Shown: positions 34,457 to 42,128 of the stretch, in pieces
Numbering within the stretch: the stretch's first letter is position 1
Layout of the letters: the number at the start of each line of letters is the position of its first letter
Assembly: GCA_023392535.1 (NCBI GenBank)
Contig: JAEVYY010000008.1
Location: 1 to 64,000 of the forward strand
Direction of reading: 5' to 3'
From: Bacillota bacterium
GTDB taxonomy: Bacteria; Bacillota; Clostridia; Lachnospirales; Lachnospiraceae
Length of the DNA stretch: 64,000 nucleotides
Notes under the pieces: generated by a model
Seen by the model: only the letters and a program-made list of their open reading frames with translations
Database searches by the model: none
Told to the model about the DNA's origin: nothing
Translations under genes and position numbers: made by a program

Positions 34457-34906
34457 TTATGTATTTTTTCTCTCTGGTTCCAGGAAATGCATACGAGCCG
34501 CTACTTTTTTGGGACGTTCTCCAATCTGATATTCTTCAATCTCCAGCTCTTTTTTCTCTGTATTTGATAACGCATTCGCACAATCTCTGCAAAATCTTCC
34601 AGATTTAATATTGGTACCGCATCCCTCACAACTTAAAAATATGGCAGAGTTATCAGGAATCAGTAATCTACCATCTTGTAAAAAACCCTTAATTCTTCTT
34701 ACCCTAACTCCTGTCGCCAGAGATGTGTCTTTTACGGTTGCCGATAAATTAGAATAGATATAGTCCTTTACCAAATTAAATTCTTTTGTGTCAAGTTCTT
34801 TACAATTCGCGCAAAGCCGAAGGCCAATTCCAGAATATTGAAAGATCTTCCCACATCTAGTGCAAGTACATATTTCATTTTTTTCAAAGTTTCCTACTGT
34901 ACTCAT
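34457..34906 (-). CDS. Double zinc-ribbon protein with central HTH, YvyF/TIGR03826-like
   Basis: A 149-residue protein with two four-Cys zinc ribbons: Cys15/18/32/35 (CTRCGK...CANC) and Cys93/96/106/109 (CEGCGT...CRDC). Between them, TVKDTSLATGVRVRRIKGFLQDGRLLI (57-83) looks like a MerR/HTH-type helix pair. This order matches the YvyF/TIGR03826 proteins that in Bacillus lie in flagellar operons. Here it is cargo of the element in sleC, transcribed from its own strong sigma-A-like promoter. It may be a DNA-binding regulator of the element; that is inference. Confidence 0.7.
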   Translation of the reverse strand: MSTVGNFEKNEICTCTRCGKIFQYSGIGLRLCANCKELDTKEFNLVKDYIYSNLSATVKDTSLATGVRVRRIKGFLQDGRLLIPDNSAIFLSCEGCGTNIKSGRFCRDCANALSNTEKKELEIEEYQIGERPKKVAARMHFLEPERKNT

Positions 34907-34975
34907 ACAATCACTCCACTATTTTCCCTTTTGTAAAATACCTATAAAAAGTTTCGTTTTCTATATATACAACTA

Positions 34976-35004
34976 ATAATAAATACCAAACCTGATTTTG
35001 TCAA
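34976..35004 (-). promoter_or_regulatory. Promoter of the zinc-ribbon gene
   Basis: Minus-strand TTGACA (34999-35004), 17-bp spacer, TATTAT (34976-34981): a near-consensus sigma-A promoter 34 bp inside the right end of the element. Confidence 0.75.
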
Positions 35005-35037
35005 ATAAGTTTACCCATAATTTCTATTGGTACCGCT

Positions 35038-35040
35038 GTA
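35038..35040. other. Right attachment core of the element in sleC
   Basis: GTA at 35038-35040, the partner of 32479-32481. The flank CCGGAATAAAGG after it continues the SleC coding frame exactly where the left part stops. Confidence 0.72.
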
Positions 35041-35620
35041 CCGGAATAAAGGATACAATTTTACAATTACGACATCCACTGCTTTTGATCAGAAATTTGT
35101 TTATGGAAGAAATATTTTCTCTAATGTAGACACTATCGTAAATAATATCTTTGCCAACTTTTTATCGCGCCCTGGGGTCAGACAGCCAATCCTTACCTCC
35201 TTTTGTGACGGTAATCGCGTACAATGCAAGGGACTTAGCCAGTGGGGATCAAAATATCTGGGAGATGAAGGCTATACTCCGATTGAAATTCTTCGTTACT
35301 ATTATGGCCCTGATATGTATATTAATACCTCTGAATTTGTCTCAGGTGTTCCCTCTTCTTTTCCGGGCTATAATTTAGATATTGGTGCATCCGGAGCTAA
35401 AGTAACACAAATTCAGGAACAGCTAAACCGTATCGCTCAAAATTATCCAGCTATACCAGTTGTATCCGCTGACGGTGTCTATGGAGCTCAAACTGCTGAT
35501 GCGGTTAGAAAATTTCAACAAATTTTCAATCTTCCGCAGACTGGTATTGTCGATTACTCTACCTGGTATCAGATATCAAACATTTATGTTGGCGTAAGCC
35601 GTATTGCTGAATTAACTTAA
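35041..35620 (+). CDS. sleC: Spore cortex-lytic enzyme SleC, C-terminal part, separated by the mobile element
   Basis: Continuation of sleC: 192 codons from YRNKGYNFTITTSTAFDQ to RIAELT. The first half completes the SpoIID/LytB-like lytic domain (SFCDGNRVQC, GLSQWGSKYLGDEGYTPIEI, LRYYYG). The last about 75 residues are a PG_binding_1 domain (GASGAKVTQIQEQLN, DGVYGAQTADAVRKFQ). Joined to 31793-32481 it gives a 422-residue protein, close to the length of clostridial SleC (about 440). The frame is open a few codons further upstream (TTG at 35027), but those codons lie in the element. No frameshift or stop in either half, so the gene is not decayed. Confidence 0.85.
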
Positions 35621-35635
35621 ACAAATTGCTTACAC

Positions 35636-35666
35636 ATAAAAAAGGCGAGTTATACTCGCCTTTTTA
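35636..35666. terminator. Bidirectional terminator between sleC and htpG
   Basis: A 12-bp perfect stem (35639-35650 with 35654-35665, AAAAAGGCGAGT and complement) with a 3-nt loop and A/T runs on both sides, between the convergent sleC 3' end and htpG. Confidence 0.93.
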
Positions 35667-35675
35667 ACTATCCTA

Positions 35676-37808
35676 TTATTTTGCCAACATCATCATAATT
35701 TTATTGGAACGTGCTACAAAGTTTGTCATTGCATCAGGGGCAAGTGGTGCTTGTTGTAATTTTGCAAGGTCATACAACTGTTCGCAGATCATTGGAACAT
35801 GTTCTCCCTCTTTACCTTCTATAATATGTTCTACCAATTTATGATTGGCGTTCAGTATCAATGTTTCCCCTTCTCCAGTTCCTCCAAACATGCCCATATC
35901 CATTCCTGGCATCGCATACATTTTCATCATATCCTGCATACGCCTGCTTTCCTCAGATAATGTAATCATAGAAGAAATATCTTTATTCTTAAGTTTCTCA
36001 ACTTTTATCTTAATATCTTTTTTCTTTAATGCTTTTTTAAAGATATCAGATAAAGAGGAGGTCTGTTCTTCTAACTCTTTCTCTATTTTTTTAGAAGTCT
36101 TAGTTTTTAAAGAGTCTGTAAGATCGGCGTCAATTCTTTTAAATTTAACAGTATCATTCTTTGATTCTAGTTGGGTGATAAATGGCTGATCGATATTATC
36201 TTTTAGAATGACCGCGTCCATTTTTGCCTTCTTGAACATATTGATATATTGACTCTGCTGTACCGTATCCGTTACATAATAAATGATTTTTTCTTTCTTT
36301 TCCTCTGCACTCTCTGCTGCATCGTCACTCTCATCTACAGTCTCTTCTTTCTCATCCACTACTTCGGCTTCCACCTTTTCTCCGGATTCATCGACTGCAT
36401 TCTCTTTTGCCTCATCAGGGTCAGTTTTCTTTACTTCCAGACATTCTGGCAATGTAAGATATTTGCCTTCTAAGTTCTTGAATAGAATATAATCTGTCAT
36501 TTTCTCACAGAATTTGTCATCTTTCAAACAACCAAATTTAATAAATGGATTAATATCATCCCAATATTTTTCATATTCTTCTTTTTCTGTTTTACACATA
36601 CCAGATAACTTATCAGCTACTTTTTTTGTGATATAATCTGATATCTTTTTAACGAATCCATCATTTTGTAATGCACTTCTAGATACATTAAGAGGAAGAT
36701 CCGGGCAATCAATAACACCTTTTAACAGCATCAAAAATTCTGGTATTACTTCCTTGATATTATCTGCAATAAATACTTGATTATTATATAGCTTAATCAT
36801 TCCTTCTATGGATTCATATTCCGTATTGATCTTAGGAAAATATAATATTCCTTTGAGGTTGAAAGGATAGTCCATGTTAAGATGAATCCAGAACAATGGC
36901 TCTTTATAATCTTGAAATACTTTCCTATAAAAACCAATATAATCCTCTTTGGTACACTCATTCGGATGCTTGGTCCAAAGTGGTTTGGTATCGTTTAAAG
37001 GCACTGGTCTTTTTAAAATTTTCAATTTTTCTATACGTGGTGATACTTCTACAATTTCTTTTTCACCGTTTTCATTCGTCTTTTCTTCTGTTTTGGCCTC
37101 TTCTACAACAGTCTCAATAACAGTATCTTTTTCTGTTTTTTCTTCTGGAAGAATGGTTTCATATTGTGGTTCCTCATTTGCCTTGGCAAGGAATATCTCT
37201 ACTGGCATAAAGGAACAATATTTCTGAATTACTTCTCTGGCTTTATACTCATTGCAGAATTCAAGACAATCTTCATTCAGATATAATGTGATCTCGGTAC
37301 CAATTGTTTCTTTTTCTCCATCTTTCATATTATACTCAGTTCCGCCATCACATTCCCAATGGGCCGGCACAGAACCTTCCTTATAAGAGAGAGAATCTAT
37401 ATGCACTTCGTTTGCGACCATAAAAGCAGAATAAAAACCAAGCCCAAAATGACCGATGATCTGATCATCGTTTGTTTTATCTTTATACTTTTCTATAAAA
37501 TCGGTTGCCCCTGAAAAAGCGATCTGGTTAATATATTCCTCAATCTCTTCTGCCGTCATTCCCAACCCATTATCAATAATTTTTAACGTCTTTTCATCTG
37601 GATTAACAATAACTTCGATTTTGAATTCATGACCATCTTCAAAAGAATACTCACCCATCATTTCCAATTTCTTTAATTTTGTGATCGCATCACAACCATT
37701 AGAGATCAGTTCTCTAAAGAATATATCATGATCTGAATATAACCACTTTTTAATAATTGGAAATAAGTTGTCACTATTAATTGATAAATTACCATGTTTC
37801 TCTGCCAT
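35676..37808 (-). CDS. htpG: Hsp90-family chaperone HtpG with acidic inserts
   Basis: A 710-residue ATP-dependent chaperone, longer than the usual 620-630. The N-terminal ATPase has RELISNGCDAITKL (33-46), DNGLGM (79-84) and GHFGLGFYSAF (119-129). Two acidic, low-complexity inserts account for the extra length: about 207-256 (between N and middle domains, where eukaryotic Hsp90 has its charged linker) and about 458-506 (Glu/Asp-rich, in the middle domain). Transcription is from a sigma-A promoter just downstream of a perfect CIRCE operator, so HrcA control is expected. Confidence 0.96.
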   Translation of the reverse strand: MAEKHGNLSINSDNLFPIIKKWLYSDHDIFFRELISNGCDAITKLKKLEMMGEYSFEDGHEFKIEVIVNPDEKTLKIIDNGLGMTAEEIEEYINQIAFSGATDFIEKYKDKTNDDQIIGHFGLGFYSAFMVANEVHIDSLSYKEGSVPAHWECDGGTEYNMKDGEKETIGTEITLYLNEDCLEFCNEYKAREVIQKYCSFMPVEIFLAKANEEPQYETILPEEKTEKDTVIETVVEEAKTEEKTNENGEKEIVEVSPRIEKLKILKRPVPLNDTKPLWTKHPNECTKEDYIGFYRKVFQDYKEPLFWIHLNMDYPFNLKGILYFPKINTEYESIEGMIKLYNNQVFIADNIKEVIPEFLMLLKGVIDCPDLPLNVSRSALQNDGFVKKISDYITKKVADKLSGMCKTEKEEYEKYWDDINPFIKFGCLKDDKFCEKMTDYILFKNLEGKYLTLPECLEVKKTDPDEAKENAVDESGEKVEAEVVDEKEETVDESDDAAESAEEKKEKIIYYVTDTVQQSQYINMFKKAKMDAVILKDNIDQPFITQLESKNDTVKFKRIDADLTDSLKTKTSKKIEKELEEQTSSLSDIFKKALKKKDIKIKVEKLKNKDISSMITLSEESRRMQDMMKMYAMPGMDMGMFGGTGEGETLILNANHKLVEHIIEGKEGEHVPMICEQLYDLAKLQQAPLAPDAMTNFVARSNKIMMMLAK

Positions 37809-37843
37809 ATTTATATCACATTCCTTTCTTTCATTTAAATAAG

Positions 37844-37872
37844 ATTTTAATGCTGAAAAAATAAAAAGTCAA
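37844..37872 (-). promoter_or_regulatory. htpG sigma-A promoter
   Basis: Minus-strand TTGACT (37867-37872), 17-bp spacer, TAAAAT (37844-37849), 36 bases before the ATG. Confidence 0.85.
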
Positions 37873-37879
37873 GACTTAA

Positions 37880-37906
37880 TTAGCACTCATCATAAATGAG
37901 TGCTAA
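37880..37906 (-). promoter_or_regulatory. CIRCE element (HrcA operator) of htpG
   Basis: TTAGCACTC-N9-GAGTGCTAA, a perfect match to the CIRCE consensus, at 37880-37906. It sits 7 bp upstream of the -35 element of the htpG promoter. Confidence 0.97.
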
Positions 37907-37963
37907 TAATCCTTGAAACTAGGCATATTTACTGGGTTTATGGAATTATAAAATTTATATAAA

Positions 37964-39061
37964 CTAAAACTCATCCTCTCCGAAATAGCTGTTATACACG
38001 TCAAAGAAATCTTTAGTAGTCACATTCTCATCCTGAATAAAAGTAATTTTATTCCATAATTTCGTATTTAAATTTCTGGTAAGTGTTGCTAGAAATTCAT
38101 TGTATTCATCGTTGAATACCTCTTTTTTCCGTTGTTCTACAATCTTTACTTTATTCGCATCTGTCTCATTTCGGTCAAATGTAGAGATACACTTAACAAT
38201 ATGATAGCCATATGCGCTTTCGATCACATCACTTATTTCATCTTTTCCCAGTTCAAAAGTCGCTTCCTCAAACGCCGGCTCCATCTCACCTTTTCCATAG
38301 GAATAAGTTCCAATTTTGTCATCGCTATATTCTTCAATTAATTTTGCAAAATCTGTGCCACTTTTGGCGAATGTATCCACCGCTTGCGCCTTCTGAAGAA
38401 TTTTTTTTCTGTCTGCATCTGATAATGCTGTCTTTTCGCCCTTTCCATTCAATGTATAAGTCTTAAACAGAATTTGTTGTACCGTTATTGTTCTTGCTTC
38501 ATCGTCACTGATTTCCGGGTTAATATCTTTAATAATGTCTCCATAGACTTTATTCGCTAATGCATATTCTTCATATAGCTTTTGTATCATTTCCATGGTA
38601 ACACCCATTTTTTCAATTTCAGATGAATTCAGTGAACTATAATACTTTTCTGCAGCCTTTGCACAAAGTTCTTGCTCTTTCTCTTCTAGAACTATAGTGT
38701 GTTTTTGCGCGAGCAGATTCATAGCCTTTATCTGTGCGATACGAGCCAATACATTCTCTTTGATACTATCTTCCAGATTAGCTCCCTTTAAGTCCTTTTC
38801 CCATATCTCATCGCCAAATACACTCTCATATTGATTTTGTGTATTGGTTAGATAAACCATGATTTCTGGTAGACTGCAAGAAGTTCTATCCAGACGGAAT
38901 ACTTCACTTTTACCAAATCCAGTAGTCAGTACTACTTTTAATTTTCTCTCATTTTTTTCTCCACATCCTGTTAAAACGGAAGATACTATAATCATGCTAA
39001 GTATAAAACAGAGATATTTATAATAACCAGTTAACCTGTGTACTTTATGCCCTTTTTCCAT
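37964..39061 (-). CDS. Foldase lipoprotein, PrsA-like parvulin-type prolyl isomerase
   Basis: A 365-residue extracellular lipoprotein: N-terminal signal with lipobox SSVLTGCG (Cys33), a SurA/PrsA-like N-terminal region (60-185), then a parvulin/PpiC domain (about 187-305: QQILFKTY, FAKLIEEYSDDKIGTYSYGKGEMEPAFEEATFELGKDE split over two strands, YGYHIVKC). It assists folding of secreted proteins. It follows the FAD dehydrogenase gene by 25 bp and precedes htpG, which has its own promoter, so two folding factors adjoin. Confidence 0.9.
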   Translation of the reverse strand: MEKGHKVHRLTGYYKYLCFILSMIIVSSVLTGCGEKNERKLKVVLTTGFGKSEVFRLDRTSCSLPEIMVYLTNTQNQYESVFGDEIWEKDLKGANLEDSIKENVLARIAQIKAMNLLAQKHTIVLEEKEQELCAKAAEKYYSSLNSSEIEKMGVTMEMIQKLYEEYALANKVYGDIIKDINPEISDDEARTITVQQILFKTYTLNGKGEKTALSDADRKKILQKAQAVDTFAKSGTDFAKLIEEYSDDKIGTYSYGKGEMEPAFEEATFELGKDEISDVIESAYGYHIVKCISTFDRNETDANKVKIVEQRKKEVFNDEYNEFLATLTRNLNTKLWNKITFIQDENVTTKDFFDVYNSYFGEDEF

Positions 39062-39086
39062 TTGCTTGATCCTTTAAACTTTTTCA

Positions 39087-40490
39087 TCATATCTGTAATT
39101 TTTTTAAAATGCTTCTTGCTACACTGATACCATTTGCGGAAGCCTGCTGAAGTCCTCTAGTTACACCAGCTCCATCTCCGATCGCACGTAGTCCTTCCAC
39201 ACTGGTCTCAAAATCTTTATTTATGACTACCTTATTAGAGTAAAATTTAACTTCCACACCATAGAGTAGAGTTTCTTCAGCGGCAATTCCCGGTGTCACT
39301 TTGTCTAGTGCCATTATCATCTCTTCTATATCTACCATAATCCTATGTGGAAAGACAAGTGATAAATCTCCCGGAACAGCATCTTTAAGCGTTGGAACCA
39401 AATTGTTTCTGCATAGTCTCTCTTCCGTAGTTCTTCTTCCACGTTTGAAATCTCCAAATGTCTGAACCAAAATTTTACCACCACACAACATATTCGACAA
39501 TTGTGCAATTTGCTTGCCATATTCAATTGGTGTTCGAAATGGCTTTGTAAAATTCTTTGAAACTAAAAGTGCAAAATTCGTATTGTCTGTCTTATGTTCC
39601 TTAGATTTATAGGCATGTCCATTTACGACTGCAAGTCCATTATCATAATATTCGGTAGCAACTTCACCGGATGGATTTGTACAGAAAGTTCTGACTTTAT
39701 CATCAAAAGTAGGTGTATAATAAATTAATTTTGCTTCATATAAATTGTCATTTAAAGATTGCATTACCTCATCCCGCACTTCCACACGGACACCGATATC
39801 GACTGTCCCAACGGTAGTTTCTATTTTATGTGCTTCGCATACTCCACTGAACCAATCTGCACCTTCACGCCCTACCGCGGATACGATCTGATCCGCATAG
39901 ATAGAATCCCCTCTGTCAGTAATTACTCCCAGAGCTCTGTTATTTTCTATCATGATTTCTTCCACTCTGGTCTGAAACATGATAGCAACATTGTTCTCCT
40001 CCAAGTGTTTCTGCAATCTGGCATAAATTTTATACCCTTCCTCTGTACCTAAATGTCTGATGGGACATTCAATCAGTTTCAGATTTGCATTGATTGCTTT
40101 TCTGCGAATCTCACGAATCTCTTTTTCTTTTTCCAGACCATATACATTCTCATCGGCCCCAAATTTTAAATAGATATCATCGGATTCCTTAATGAGTTCC
40201 ACTGTTTTATCGTAACCCAGGATACCCGGCAGATTTCCTCCAACGTCAGGAGATAATGAAAGTTTTCCGTCAGAGAATGCTCCCGCTCCTGCAAATCCAG
40301 TCGTAATGGAACAAGGATTACAACCTACACATTGTTTTGTTATCCGTTTTGGACAGTTCCGTTTTTCTATTGAACGACCCTTTTCAATCATTAGTACTTT
40401 TAAATCGCTTCTTTTTTTCATCAACTCATAAGCACAAAAAATCCCGCCTGGTCCTGCACCAATAATTATTACGTCATATTTCATTTCCAT
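39087..40490 (-). CDS. FAD-dependent dehydrogenase (COG2509-like)
   Basis: A 467-residue flavoprotein. The dinucleotide fold is YDVIIIGAGPGGIFCAYEL (5-23) and the C-terminal FAD motif is GLRAIGDGAGVTRGLQQA (about 430-447). Cysteines in CPKRITKQCVGCNPC (about 47-61) may bind a metal or Fe-S cluster. ITTGFAGAGAFSDGKLSL is characteristic of the uncharacterised FAD-dependent dehydrogenase family COG2509. Reaction unknown. It has the hairpin-AGACAGGAG RBS arrangement seen at three other genes. Confidence 0.88.
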   Translation of the reverse strand: MEMKYDVIIIGAGPGGIFCAYELMKKRSDLKVLMIEKGRSIEKRNCPKRITKQCVGCNPCSITTGFAGAGAFSDGKLSLSPDVGGNLPGILGYDKTVELIKESDDIYLKFGADENVYGLEKEKEIREIRRKAINANLKLIECPIRHLGTEEGYKIYARLQKHLEENNVAIMFQTRVEEIMIENNRALGVITDRGDSIYADQIVSAVGREGADWFSGVCEAHKIETTVGTVDIGVRVEVRDEVMQSLNDNLYEAKLIYYTPTFDDKVRTFCTNPSGEVATEYYDNGLAVVNGHAYKSKEHKTDNTNFALLVSKNFTKPFRTPIEYGKQIAQLSNMLCGGKILVQTFGDFKRGRRTTEERLCRNNLVPTLKDAVPGDLSLVFPHRIMVDIEEMIMALDKVTPGIAAEETLLYGVEVKFYSNKVVINKDFETSVEGLRAIGDGAGVTRGLQQASANGISVARSILKKLQI

Positions 40491-40516
40491 TTTTAGCTCC
40501 TGTCTGCCGATTTCAC
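40491..40516 (-). promoter_or_regulatory. Hairpin abutting AGACAGGAG RBS of the FAD dehydrogenase gene
   Basis: Minus-strand GTCG-TGAAAT-CGGC (one G-U pair, about 40506-40519) is directly followed by AGACAGGAG and then CTAAAA-ATG. Same layout as at 14050, 55027 and 61254 but with a different stem sequence. Confidence 0.5.
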
Positions 40517-40602
40517 GACTTCTTGAAATTAAGCTACATTATTATTGTATCAGATATCTGTCCAATTGTCTCTTTCCGTTTTTTGTTATATGATCAAGTT
40601 TA

Positions 40603-40649
40603 AATTTTAAAAACTGTACTATGAGAATATCATCACATAGTACAGTTTT
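40603..40649 (-). terminator. Terminator of the ROK regulator gene
   Basis: A 14-bp perfect stem (40610-40623 with 40636-40649, AAAACTGTACTATG and complement), 12-nt loop and T-rich minus-strand tail; it can work on both strands. Confidence 0.88.
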
Positions 40650-40678
40650 ATAATCTAACCATCATTTTTTATAACAAA

Positions 40679-41971
40679 TCAAGTTCTAAATCTTGAAGCT
40701 GCGTAATGCTGCTTTAAACTTCCCTTAATAAAAATCTCATTTACACTTCCAGTATCAAATAACATTTGTTTGGTAATAATTGCAGTCGGTCCAATATGAT
40801 GAATCAGCTTGCTAAGATTAGACCTTTGAATATGATTCTCTATATGCATTCCATTTTTTCTGCAATAATTTAAAAAAGCCTGTTCTATACTATCATTATC
40901 AAACATCGATCCAAATAATATGGTTTCATTCGGTGCTAATATAGTAATGACATTTAATACTGCTGCTGCCATAACTTCCATACTATTTCCAAAGATATCC
41001 TGAATCGGTTCATCCATTTCTTCTACAGAAGCCATTTTCATATCACCGATCCATTGTTCAAAATAATCTTCTGTAAATTTAGTGATATCCCCTCCCAATT
41101 GTTGAAATAAAACGGGAGTGTGTGTTTCTGAAAAAACAGCACATATTTTTTCTCTCATGGCCTGCATGGATACGATTGTTTCAAGACATCCTTTTCTTCC
41201 GCATTTACAAGTGATTCCATCAGGATTGACAACATAATGTCCAATTTCTGCAGCACCATTGTCTTTTCCTTCATAAAGTTCATTTCCAATAATAATGGCA
41301 GCTCCTACCCCCGGACCCCAGCGAAGGAAAAACATATTGCTTGATTTTTTACCAAGTCCATACAATAATTCACCTTGTGCAAATGCTTTTATATTGTTTT
41401 CCACAATTACCGTACAAGACATATATTCTTCCATCAGGTTTCTGAGTGAGACTTCTTCTTTCCAAATACCATATGCCAGTTTACTAATCCCTCTTTTCCG
41501 GTCAACGATTCCGGGAACTACGATACCCATTCCAAGAATATCTTCATGCGATTTTTTACACTCCCACAATAATGCTTTTGCTTCTTTTGCGATTGTTTCC
41601 AAAAACAAAGGCGGATTTATATCACATTGTGTCACAATTTTTTTGCCACCTAATAGATTTGCTTTTAAATCACAGATACTGATATATGTGTTCCTTGCAT
41701 TTATTGTGACTGCAACCACACATTTACAAGCATAGTTTATCTCAACCAGAATTTTCTTTCTTCCTGCTCTTTTTTCTTCCTGCATCTCACCTTTTTCACG
41801 AATGAGCCCCTCTTCCATAATTTCATTACACAAAAGTGTCACCGTTGCTGGTGTCAATCCAATAATATCAGCAATATCCTTTCTTGACATAGAGCCCCTG
41901 CTATTTAACAAACCAATAATTGCTGATTTATTTTTCATTTTAACATTTTCAAGATTCATGCCTTTTTGCAT
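40679..41971 (-). CDS. ROK-family transcriptional regulator
   Basis: A 430-residue repressor: N-terminal winged HTH (about 10-70; SRKDIADIIGLTPATVTLLCNEI) joined to a ROK sugar-kinase-like domain. The ROK zinc motif appears as GITCKCGRKGCLETIVS (about 255-271), and AAEIGHYVVNPDG precedes it. It probably senses a sugar. It lies directly downstream of the sulfoquinovose cluster in the same orientation, so it is the best candidate for its regulator, although a terminator-like hairpin (42090-42118) stands between. There is no kinase activity prediction. Confidence 0.92.
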   Translation of the reverse strand: MQKGMNLENVKMKNKSAIIGLLNSRGSMSRKDIADIIGLTPATVTLLCNEIMEEGLIREKGEMQEEKRAGRKKILVEINYACKCVVAVTINARNTYISICDLKANLLGGKKIVTQCDINPPLFLETIAKEAKALLWECKKSHEDILGMGIVVPGIVDRKRGISKLAYGIWKEEVSLRNLMEEYMSCTVIVENNIKAFAQGELLYGLGKKSSNMFFLRWGPGVGAAIIIGNELYEGKDNGAAEIGHYVVNPDGITCKCGRKGCLETIVSMQAMREKICAVFSETHTPVLFQQLGGDITKFTEDYFEQWIGDMKMASVEEMDEPIQDIFGNSMEVMAAAVLNVITILAPNETILFGSMFDNDSIEQAFLNYCRKNGMHIENHIQRSNLSKLIHHIGPTAIITKQMLFDTGSVNEIFIKGSLKQHYAASRFRT

Positions 41972-42089
41972 ATATGTTTCACCCGTTCAGATATTCCCTT
42001 ATCTTTAATTTTTCTCTATTATATCTCACTGCCAATGAAAAACACAAGGAAAATAGTCGCATTTTCTGCACTCTTCACATAAACAAATA

Positions 42090-42118
42090 GGTGATAGTGC
42101 TTCTATCACACCATCACC
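42090..42118 (-). terminator. Terminator-like hairpin after the DhaKL fusion gene
   Basis: Stem GGTGAT.GTG/CAC.ATCACC (42090-42118) with a G-U pair and about 7-nt loop, followed by a short TATTTG on the minus strand. It marks the likely end of the sulfoquinovose cluster transcript. Confidence 0.6.
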
Positions 42119-42128
42119 CAATTGCATG

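Larger units (their letters stand above)
32482..35040. mobile_element. 2,559-bp serine-recombinase element inserted in sleC
   Basis: Boundaries are inferred from where the SleC reading frame breaks and resumes and from the shared GTA. Contents (all minus strand): double zinc-ribbon protein (34457-34906) with its own promoter and terminator, then a 75-codon ORF coupled to a large serine recombinase (32498-34117) whose stop is 16 bp from the left end. There is no conjugation, phage structural or resistance gene. The length is 853 x 3, so excision restores the frame. By arrangement it resembles a minimal skin-like intervening element; it could equally be a recently inserted inert element. Confidence 0.82.

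Noticed and set aside
35027..35040. TTG at 35027 as an independent start for the C-terminal SleC half
   Set aside because: No SD precedes it, and these codons lie in the inserted element; the conserved protein resumes at 35041.
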